Assembly: GCA_026398835.1 (NCBI GenBank)
Contig: JAPLSD010000672.1
Coordinates: 1 to 6,357 of the forward strand
Direction of reading: 5' to 3'
DNA: 6,357 nucleotides
Source: Pseudomonas sp.
GTDB lineage: Bacteria; Pseudomonadota; Gammaproteobacteria; Pseudomonadales; Pseudomonadaceae
The notes beneath the pieces were generated by a model. The model saw only the letters and a program-made list of their open reading frames with translations. It was not told the origin of the DNA and did not search any database. Within the stretch, counting starts at the first letter, position 1. Each line of letters begins with the position of its first letter. The translations under genes were made by a program, and so were the position numbers. This document shows positions 1-4,406 of the stretch, in pieces.

Positions 1-960
1 GGCAGGTCTCCTGGCGTTCCAATGACAAAGGCTGAGGACGAAGGCCACACCGGCCAGGTGCAGGCGCAACCAGTGCAGGCCCCAGAGTTGCAGCGTCAAA
101 CTGAGGTCGCGGTGTTTCAGGCTCTGGCGCAGGCTCAGCGCCAGTGCTGGCAGGCTGCTGATCAGCAAAAACGCCAGGGTCAGGTGCGGCACTCCATAGA
201 GCAGTGCCGACAGCGCCATGCCGTCCAGCACCCAGGCACCGAGAGAGAGCAGAGGAAAACGCAGCAAGCGCAGGCTCACACCGTGGTTGCGCAGCAGTTG
301 CAGATGACTGCCCTGGCGCCACATTTCCTTGCCCAGCCACTCGCGCCAACTGCTCTCGTATCCCCAATGCAACGCCACGCTTTCGTTGACCGCCATTAAC
401 CGTGCGCCGGTCTTGCCCAGACGCAGGGTCAAGTCCTTGTCTTCGCCGGTGCGTAATTCTTCGTTGAAGCCGCCGACACGCACGAACCATTCGCGGGGCA
501 TCAACAGGTTGGCGGACGGCAGCCATTGCACCGCAATTGTGGACTGACCATTGGCTTGCTCGGTGCGGCGTTGCCAGGCATGGGCAAACCACGGCGCCTG
601 AACGGGCGTTTGCAGGTCCAGCGCGAGCACATCGGCCTGGCCGCTGGACTGCAGATCAACCAGCAGTGTCAGCCAGTTTTGCGGCATCTCGATGTCGGCA
701 TCGAGGAACGCCAGCCAGTCGCCGGTGGCCAGCGCCGCACCGCGATTGCGCAGGGCTGCGATGTGCAGACCGGGCTGGCTCAGCACTTGGGCGCCGAGGT
801 TGCGGGCAATCTGTGGCCCTTGATCCTGGGAGCCGTTGTCGACCACGATCAGCTCGTACTCAAGCCCGGCGACTTTCGCTGCCAGACGCGCAGCCTGCAA
901 GGTGCGGGCGATGTGCTGCGCCTCGTTGTACATAGGGACGACGACGCTGATGCGGTTCAT
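1..960 (-). CDS. Family 2 glycosyltransferase (GT-A fold), membrane-associated; 3' end outside window
   Basis: Transfers a sugar from a nucleotide-sugar donor to a growing lipid-linked polysaccharide unit at the inner face of the cytoplasmic membrane; donor and acceptor cannot be read from sequence. The 320 residues visible have no stop, so the gene continues beyond base 1. Motifs in order: N-terminal strand VVVPMYNE (6-13), DNGS (41-44), the metal-binding DxD as FLDAD (85-89, D87/D89), PSANLLM (148-154), GGFNEEL (163-169) and the GEDKDL acid motif (172-177). Residues about 234-276 and 295-312 are strongly hydrophobic and probably anchor the protein in the membrane. The start is ATG at 960-958, preceded by GGAG with 8-base spacing. 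It overlaps the stop of the upstream 31-codon ORF as ATGA, so coupled translation is likely. Family assignment is firm; the specific sugar is unknown. Confidence 0.93.
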   Translation of the reverse strand, partial: MNRISVVVPMYNEAQHIARTLQAARLAAKVAGLEYELIVVDNGSQDQGPQIARNLGAQVLSQPGLHIAALRNRGAALATGDWLAFLDADIEMPQNWLTLLVDLQSSGQADVLALDLQTPVQAPWFAHAWQRRTEQANGQSTIAVQWLPSANLLMPREWFVRVGGFNEELRTGEDKDLTLRLGKTGARLMAVNESVALHWGYESSWREWLGKEMWRQGSHLQLLRNHGVSLRLLRFPLLSLGAWVLDGMALSALLYGVPHLTLAFLLISSLPALALSLRQSLKHRDLSLTLQLWGLHWLRLHLAGVAFVLSLCHWNARRPA

Positions 961-1052
961 GCCTGACGCTCCGGCAGCGGGCTTTGTTCAGCCTTCAGGC
1001 GCAGTACCCAGGACAGCGCGAGCATGATCCACAGGTACTGAGGGATAATCAC
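957..1052 (-). CDS. 31-residue single-helix membrane peptide, overlapping both neighbouring glycosyltransferase genes
   Basis: Not a recognised gene. The reading frame begins at GTG (1052-1050), overlapping the stop of the family 4 glycosyltransferase as GTGA. It ends in a TGA overlapping the ATG of the family 2 glycosyltransferase as ATGA. A strong ribosome binding site, GGGAGG (1065-1060 on the minus strand), lies 7 bases before the GTG. The peptide has one hydrophobic stretch (IIPQYLWIMLALSWVLRL, about residues 2-19) followed by a short polar tail with K20, E22, E28 and R29. About three quarters of its codons end in G or C, like its neighbours. It could be a small membrane protein that organises the glycosyltransferases, or a leader kept for translational coupling. 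It could also be the last transmembrane helix of a lost Wzy/O-antigen-ligase type protein, since such proteins often end in a helix of this kind. The last two ideas are inference. Confidence 0.6.
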   Translation of the reverse strand: MIIPQYLWIMLALSWVLRLKAEQSPLPERQA

Positions 1053-2137
1053 GCGCGAGCCTCCCGTGCAGTACGGATATAAAGCTGCGACCAGCGCTCG
1101 GCCAGGCTCGAAAGATCGTAGCGATCGAGCTGGGTCCGGCGGGCGTTGTCTGTTAGTTGCCGAGCCAGCAGTGGCTCGCCCAGCAGGGCGTTGATCTGGC
1201 GGGCCAATGCAGCGCTGTCAGCCGGTTCGGCGAGTAAGCCGTTGTGCCGATCCTCAATCACATCGGGAATCCCGCCCACGCCGAACGCCACCACCGGCAC
1301 GCCAGCTTGCATGGCTTCGAGCAGAATCATCGGTGTGCCTTCGGTGCGCGAACTGATCACCAGTGCATCGAGTTTCGTCCACCAGGCACACATATCGTTC
1401 TGGTAGCCCGGCAGCTGAATGCGATCCAACAATCCCGCAGCGCTGATCCGTGCGAGCAAGGTCTCGCGCTCAGGGCCGTCGCCGAGCATTACCGCGTGCA
1501 GCTCGGGGTGCTGCCGGCACAGCGGGATCAGCGCATCGAGAAATAAATCCGGGCCTTTCTCGCTGCTCAACCGCCCGACATAACCGGCCAGCCAGCGCTG
1601 GTGATCGGCCGTGCGCTGGAGCAGGGCGGTGGCGGCCGGCAGACCATTGGGGATCACTTGCAGCTTTTGCGCCCGGACACTGGCGCGGCGATGCAGCACG
1701 GCGATGCTTTCGGCGACACAGACCACCCGGTCGACCGAGGCCGTGCGGCACAGTTGCAAGCTCAGCCAGGTGTAGAAGCGCTGCTTGCGACTGCGCGCAG
1801 TGAAGCCGTGTTGGGTAATGACCAGCGGCAGGCGCCACAGCGTGGCACCCACCCAGCCAAACAACAGCCCCTTGAAGTTATGGGTATTGACCAACGGGCG
1901 TTCATCACGGCGTTGACGCAGGTGCCGCAACAGTTGGCTCAGTCCCGAGCAACCGCGACAATCGACTCCCGCGTCACGAAAGCGCGCGATCAGTTCGGGC
2001 GGCGCATCGATGAACAGCACCTGGTGCTGTCCTGGCGTCGCCAGGCAATGGTCGAGCAACATCCGCTCAGCCCCGTAGAAGCCGCCACTGCTGAGCAGAT
2101 GGATGATCGGCAGCGCAGGGGTGAGCGGCGCGTTCAA
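1049..2137 (-). CDS. Family 4 glycosyltransferase (GT-B fold)
   Basis: A 362-residue retaining glycosyltransferase of the GT4/RfaB-like group, cytoplasmic or peripherally membrane-bound, expected to add one sugar to the lipid-linked repeat unit. The N-terminal Rossmann domain carries GGFYGAERML (18-27), the usual acceptor-side loop, and ITQHGF (107-112). The C-terminal donor domain has GYVGRLSSEKG (185-195), LGDGPE (218-223) and the EX7E motif (E266 and E274), followed by GVPVVAFGVGGIPDVI (279-294). Length is normal for the family. The start is an unusual TTG (2137-2135). An in-frame TAA lies directly before it and the next in-frame ATG is codon 26, inside the conserved loop, so TTG is effectively forced. 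It overlaps the upstream stop as TTGA, with only a weak GGGTG 5 bases before it. Initiation therefore probably depends on ribosomes finishing the 68-codon gene. Confidence 0.93.
   Translation of the reverse strand: MNAPLTPALPIIHLLSSGGFYGAERMLLDHCLATPGQHQVLFIDAPPELIARFRDAGVDCRGCSGLSQLLRHLRQRRDERPLVNTHNFKGLLFGWVGATLWRLPLVITQHGFTARSRKQRFYTWLSLQLCRTASVDRVVCVAESIAVLHRRASVRAQKLQVIPNGLPAATALLQRTADHQRWLAGYVGRLSSEKGPDLFLDALIPLCRQHPELHAVMLGDGPERETLLARISAAGLLDRIQLPGYQNDMCAWWTKLDALVISSRTEGTPMILLEAMQAGVPVVAFGVGGIPDVIEDRHNGLLAEPADSAALARQINALLGEPLLARQLTDNARRTQLDRYDLSSLAERWSQLYIRTAREARA
1060..1065 (-). promoter_or_regulatory. Strong ribosome binding site for the 31-residue ORF
   Basis: GGGAGG on the minus strand sits 7 bases upstream of the GTG at 1052, inside the last codons of the family 4 glycosyltransferase. 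It is the best Shine-Dalgarno match in the polysaccharide operon visible here. It is the main argument that the GTG frame is really initiated and is not just linker sequence between two glycosyltransferase genes. Confidence 0.6.
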
Positions 2138-2340
2138 TTAAGCACCCAATGCATGACGCTCGGCACCGACCAGTTCGGGTGCGGGTTGGGTTGTTCGGCA
2201 TTCTGATCGTTGATCACCAGCAACACCGGCAGGCCGAGTTGATGGGTGATTTGCCGAAGATCCTGATCGAGCACGGTTGAGGCCAGGTTGGTCTCGCTCG
2301 GGTTCGCGATGGTCAAGCTTTTGGTCGATGAATCGTCCAT
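2134..2340 (-). CDS. 68-residue protein of unknown function within the polysaccharide operon
   Basis: I do not recognise this family. The ORF starts at ATG 2340-2338, 9 bases after the stop of the sugar transferase, with only a weak GCGAG upstream. It ends overlapping the next gene's start as TTGA. About three quarters of its codons end in G or C, which fits a real Pseudomonas gene. The first 22 residues are polar, rich in Ser, Thr and Asn. Residues 24-45 (LDQDLRQITHQLGLPVLLVIND) could form an amphipathic helix followed by a buried beta strand. The tail is Asn/Pro/Trp-rich and ends MHWVLN. There is no signal peptide and no full membrane helix, so it is probably cytoplasmic. Position suggests an accessory factor for the flanking enzymes, or simply a coupling ORF for the TTG-started gene; both are inference. 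Confidence 0.62.
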   Translation of the reverse strand: MDDSSTKSLTIANPSETNLASTVLDQDLRQITHQLGLPVLLVINDQNAEQPNPHPNWSVPSVMHWVLN

Positions 2341-2349
2341 TTAACTCGC

Positions 2350-3087
2350 TCAGTGGCCGCTGAATACGTTGAAGGGGGTTTTCAACAGGATCTTCACATC
2401 AAGCATGAGGCTTTGTTCTGCGATGTAACTCAGGTCCAGCTCCACGCGTTGGTCGAAGTCGATATTGCTGCGCCCGGAGATCTGCCAGAGGCCGGTCATC
2501 CCGGGGTAGATGCTCAGCCGCACGAGGTGGTTGTCCTTGTAACGGTAAGCATTGAATGAGGTGGGGCGAGGACCCACCAGGCGCATATCGCCGCAGACCA
2601 CGTTGATCAGATTGGGCAACTCGTCCAGGCTGCTACGGCGCAACCAGCGACCGATCTTCGTGACCCGCGGATCCTGGTCGATTTTGAAGTCGATGGCATC
2701 GACGCCATGTTTGTTCAGGTGGCGCACGGACTCTTTGAGTGCTTCGGCGTTGGCCACCATGGTGCGGAACTTGAACATGCCGAAACCACGCCCGCGATAC
2801 CCGGTGCGTTTCTGAACGAACAGAACAGGGCCGGAGCTGGTCAGCTTGATAATCAGGGCCAGTGTCAGCAGAAGGGGCGAGAGCAGTATCAGCAGTACCA
2901 GCGCGCCCAAGCAGGCCAGCACGCGATTGGTTCGTGACAAGGTCCAGGGACGACCGCCATCGCGGCCGGTGATCCAGCCGCGCCCCTGCCTGTGGATCGC
3001 GGCATCAAGGCGCATGCGATGACCGGGATCCATGCGTTTGTCCAGACGTAGCTCTTGGATCGGCACACCTTTTTGTTGACCGGTCAT
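2350..3087 (-). CDS. Undecaprenyl-phosphate sugar-1-phosphate transferase (bacterial sugar transferase, PglC/WcaJ-type catalytic domain)
   Basis: Initiating enzyme: moves a sugar-1-phosphate from a UDP-sugar onto undecaprenyl phosphate at the inner membrane face, giving the lipid carrier on which later glycosyltransferases build. The 245-residue protein is the short form: a basic N-terminal tail (about 1-52) and one hydrophobic segment (55-81), then the catalytic domain. The segment is broken by Ser70-Pro71, as in the re-entrant helix of monotopic phosphoglycosyl transferases. The catalytic domain shows KRTGYRGRGF (93-102), FKFRTM (105-110), DPRVTKIGRWLRRSSLDELP (139-158) with the Asp155-Glu156 dyad, VGPRP (171-175) and PGMTGLWQISGRS (195-207). 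It lacks the four-helix plus CoA-binding-like N-terminal part of full-length WcaJ/WbaP. ATG at 3087 has GGAG 6 bases upstream and overlaps the leader ORF's stop as ATGA. Family is certain; the sugar (glucose or galactose are common) is not. Confidence 0.95.
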   Translation of the reverse strand: MTGQQKGVPIQELRLDKRMDPGHRMRLDAAIHRQGRGWITGRDGGRPWTLSRTNRVLACLGALVLLILLSPLLLTLALIIKLTSSGPVLFVQKRTGYRGRGFGMFKFRTMVANAEALKESVRHLNKHGVDAIDFKIDQDPRVTKIGRWLRRSSLDELPNLINVVCGDMRLVGPRPTSFNAYRYKDNHLVRLSIYPGMTGLWQISGRSNIDFDQRVELDLSYIAEQSLMLDVKILLKTPFNVFSGH

Positions 3088-3203
3088 ACACTTCTCCGTT
3101 TCTGCACAGGTACTGCCAGTGGCGAAGTCCCACTTTCAAGCGGTGCCTCTACGACGGCTTGAATCAGGCAAACGTAGCCCGTACCGAGTACGCACAAATC
3201 CAT
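3084..3203 (-). pseudogene. 39-codon leader ORF resembling the N-terminus of a UDP-glucose/GDP-mannose 6-dehydrogenase
   Basis: Reading from ATG 3203-3201 the frame encodes MDLCVLGTGYVCLIQAVVEA and then 19 residues unlike that start, ending in a TGA that overlaps the sugar transferase ATG as ATGA. The first 20 residues closely match the first strand and nucleotide-binding turn of the UDP-glucose dehydrogenase family, which typically begins M-x-(L/I)-C-V-x-G-x-G-Y-V-G-L. Here the third glycine of GxGxxG is Cys12 (TGC), one base from a glycine codon (GGC). The enzyme normally exceeds 400 residues, so at most its first 5% remains. A plausible binding site, GCGAGG, lies 9 bases upstream of the ATG, and the candidate promoter would start the transcript about 49 bases before it. 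It may be the stump of a deleted first gene now acting as a translated leader for the sugar transferase. The similarity is judged by eye and could be chance. Confidence 0.5.
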
Positions 3204-3258
3204 ATCGGCGCGCCTCGCAAAGAGCGGTGGATGTAACTTGGATCAGACTGTTGAAGTG

Positions 3259-3289
3259 GGTATAGACCAGCGTGGGCAAAACGTGTCAA
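3259..3289 (-). promoter_or_regulatory. Candidate promoter of the polysaccharide operon
   Basis: On the minus strand a perfect -35 hexamer TTGACA (3289-3284) is followed after 19 bases by TATACC (3264-3259). The -10 region reads CTATACC, close to the CTATACT form favoured by the stationary-phase sigma factor RpoS. The 19-base spacer is longer than ideal for the housekeeping factor. Transcription would start near 3252, about 49 bases before the leader ORF and about 165 before the sugar transferase. The -35 lies inside a FleQ-like palindrome, so a bound regulator would meet RNA polymerase directly. Confidence 0.45.
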
Positions 3290-3298
3290 CGAAATGAC
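3285..3298. promoter_or_regulatory. FleQ-box-like palindrome, promoter-proximal
   Basis: The 14-mer GTCAACGAAATGAC has the GTCA/TGAC half-sites at the six-base spacing of the FleQ consensus GTCaNTAAAtTGAC, matching 10 of the 13 defined positions. The dyad extends to TGTCA/TGACA, and to seven bases per arm with one mismatch. It overlaps five bases of the predicted -35 element, centred near -40 from the predicted start. FleQ is the pseudomonad enhancer-binding protein that switches exopolysaccharide promoters according to c-di-GMP. A protein here could block RNA polymerase or act from next to it. Confidence 0.45.
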
Positions 3299-3311
3299 AT
3301 GTTCTTCGTAG

Positions 3312-3325
3312 CTAGGAAATCCTAG
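3312..3325. promoter_or_regulatory. 14-bp palindrome upstream of the polysaccharide promoter
   Basis: CTAGGA-AA-TCCTAG is a perfect inverted repeat with six-base arms and a two-base spacer. Its centre falls about 66 bases upstream of the predicted transcription start, a usual place for an activator dimer. I do not recognise the motif as the site of a known regulator. The dyad is too short and the sequence after it too mixed for a terminator. Confidence 0.35.
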
Positions 3326-3580
3326 GGTTTAGGCGCTTTGCCATCAGGGGCTTTGTGGTCGCGGCTTTGATACGTTTTTGAATCAGAAAAAGCCTGATAA
3401 TTTAAACGACGATCGGTCGTATGGCTTGATCTGTATGGCTCTTGGCACTAGGCGAGTGTCAGATTTGAGTCACCTGTTTTTTGACGCGCTCATGGATGAA
3501 ACAGCACCTTGCACTTCGGTGGTGCGATGCTGGTGCTTGAAGCAGATGAGGGATCAAGAGGGTGCAGACGAATAACAGTC

Positions 3581-3594
3581 GTCAATTAATTGAC
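3581..3594. promoter_or_regulatory. FleQ-box palindrome, promoter-distal, near-consensus
   Basis: GTCAATTAATTGAC is a perfect 14-bp palindrome that matches the published FleQ consensus GTCaNTAAAtTGAC at every defined position except the seventh. Its centre is about 296 bp from the second FleQ-like site, and about 336 bp upstream of the predicted start of the polysaccharide operon. It is about 150 bp upstream of the ABC ATPase gene. Paired FleQ sites, one at the promoter and one upstream, are known from the pel promoter of P. aeruginosa. From position alone the site could serve either operon or both. Confidence 0.6.
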
Positions 3595-3669
3595 TTTATT
3601 CCCCCTTCATCCCCTGCCCCCTCGCCACAGGGACTGCGTTCGACTTTTTGTTTCTTGATTGACTAGGCA

Positions 3670-3692
3670 TTGTGACAAGCCCGCTCCCACAA
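3670..3692. repeat. REP-like fragment
   Basis: Read on the minus strand, 3691-3677 is TGTGGGAGCGGGCTT, the well-known core of the Pseudomonas repetitive extragenic palindrome. The usual continuation (GCTCGCGA and a second inverted copy) is missing and the core runs instead into GTCACAA. The unit is therefore a single, degenerate copy, flanked by TTGTG/CACAA. REP copies normally lie outside genes, which supports starting the ABC ATPase downstream of it. Confidence 0.5.
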
Positions 3693-3737
3693 CAAACCGC
3701 TATCCTTGGCCTCACCCCCTGCCAAACGAGTGTTCCT

Positions 3738-4406
3738 ATGCTTCAGGTGCAAGGCGTGTTCAAGAGCTATGCAACGCCGCAGGGGCCGTTGGCGGTGTTG
3801 CAGGGTGTCGACTTGCAGTTGAGGCACGGCAGCAGCCTGGCGTTGATGGGCGAGTCGGGCAGTGGCAAAAGCACGCTGCTGCACCTGATTGCCGGGCTGG
3901 ACAAGGTCGATCGCGGCAGTATTCGGATCGGCGATCAGCGGCTCGATCAGATGAACGAAGCGCAGCTGGCGAACTGGCGGCGTACCGAAGTGGGTCTGGT
4001 GTTTCAGCAATTCAACCTGATCAGCAGCCTGCGGGTGGACGACAATCTGGCCTTTCAGGCGCGTCTGGCCGGGCGGTATGAACCGGTGTGGCAAGCGCAG
4101 TTGATCGAGCGGCTGGGGCTGGGCGATGTGCTCGAGCGCTACCCCGAACAGCTCTCTGGCGGTCAGCAACAACGGGTGGCCCTGGGGCGTGCGCTGGCTT
4201 CGCGTCCTGCTTTGCTGCTGGCCGATGAACCCACCGGCAGCCTCGACGAAACCACCAGCGATGAAGTGCTGAAATTGCTCCTGGAGCTGCTCGAAGACAG
4301 TCCCACCAGCCTGTTGATGGTCACCCACAGCCCGAGGGTCGCGGCGCGTCTGGCGGAGAAAGTCGTGCTGCATGGCGGGCGTCTGGCTGGCGTCGGGGAG
4401 CCCTGA
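3738..4406 (+). CDS. ABC exporter ATP-binding protein (LolD/MacB type)
   Basis: Cytoplasmic ATPase that powers the FtsX-type permease encoded directly after it. The 222-residue product has every element of an active nucleotide-binding domain. These are Walker A GESGSGKST (38-46, K44), the Q-loop VFQQFNL (88-94), the signature LSGGQQQR (139-146), Walker B LLLADEP (159-165) with catalytic E164, the D-loop SLD (168-170) and the switch H197. The VGLVFQQFNLI stretch and the length of about 220 are typical of the LolD/MacB/FtsE group, which works by mechanotransmission and not by classical channel transport. I chose ATG 3738 (CGAG 7 bases upstream) over an upstream GTG at 3672. The family alignment begins at MLQVQGVFKSY, and the extra 22 codons would run through the REP-like fragment. 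Its TGA shares one base with the next ATG (TGATG). Confidence 0.95.
   Translation: MLQVQGVFKSYATPQGPLAVLQGVDLQLRHGSSLALMGESGSGKSTLLHLIAGLDKVDRGSIRIGDQRLDQMNEAQLANWRRTEVGLVFQQFNLISSLRVDDNLAFQARLAGRYEPVWQAQLIERLGLGDVLERYPEQLSGGQQQRVALGRALASRPALLLADEPTGSLDETTSDEVLKLLLELLEDSPTSLLMVTHSPRVAARLAEKVVLHGGRLAGVGEP

Larger units (their letters stand above)
3204..3737. other. Divergent intergenic control region (about 530 bp)
   Basis: This region separates the leftward polysaccharide operon from the rightward ABC exporter genes. It is visibly richer in A and T than its flanks, most clearly around 3365-3410 and 3575-3600. Besides the separately listed promoter, two FleQ-like palindromes, CTAGGA dyad and REP-like fragment, it contains two weaker dyads. 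These are ACGAC-GATCG-GTCGT at 3406-3420 and ATCAG/CTGAT at 3382-3398. A C-rich run lies at 3601-3622. I see no tRNA or other known RNA gene, no intrinsic terminator, and no credible protein gene; the one ORF of 65 codons (3378-3575) has a TTG start and no ribosome binding site. No strong promoter for the ABC genes could be picked out. Confidence 0.7.

Noticed and set aside
22..1027. Several plus-strand ORFs of up to 146 codons opposite the family 2 glycosyltransferase
   Set aside because: They are rich in Gln, Arg, Ala and His, as expected from the complement of a GC-rich gene. The minus frame carries all the family 2 motifs.
1601..2206. Plus-strand ORF of 201 codons
   Set aside because: It lies antisense to the family 4 glycosyltransferase, its composition is that of a shadow frame, and it shows no recognisable motif.
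3382..3398. ATCAG/CTGAT hairpin as a terminator
   Set aside because: The stem is only five AT-rich base pairs and no run of T follows it.
3378..3406. Possible plus-strand promoter, TTGAAT with TTTAAA after 17 bases (GATAAT is also nearby)
   Set aside because: Both hexamers match only 4 of 6 positions, chance matches are common in AT-rich DNA, and it lies more than 300 bp from the ABC genes with nothing clear to transcribe between.
3442..3458. TTGGCAC resembling the -24 element of a sigma-54 promoter
   Set aside because: The -12 position, 12 bases after the GG, reads GT and not the required GC, so no complete sigma-54 promoter is present on that strand.
3458..3471. GTCAGATTTGAGTC as a third FleQ box
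   Set aside because: The second half-site is GAGTC, not TGAC, and the central positions disagree with the consensus.
3378..3575. 65-codon plus-strand ORF in the intergenic region
   Set aside because: It has a TTG start with no Shine-Dalgarno, codon use unlike the neighbours, no recognisable domain, and an AT-rich setting that fits regulatory DNA better.
3672..3737. 22-codon N-terminal extension of the ABC ATPase from a GTG
   Set aside because: It would translate the REP-like fragment, and it precedes the point where the family normally starts. ATG 3738 has a plausible ribosome site.
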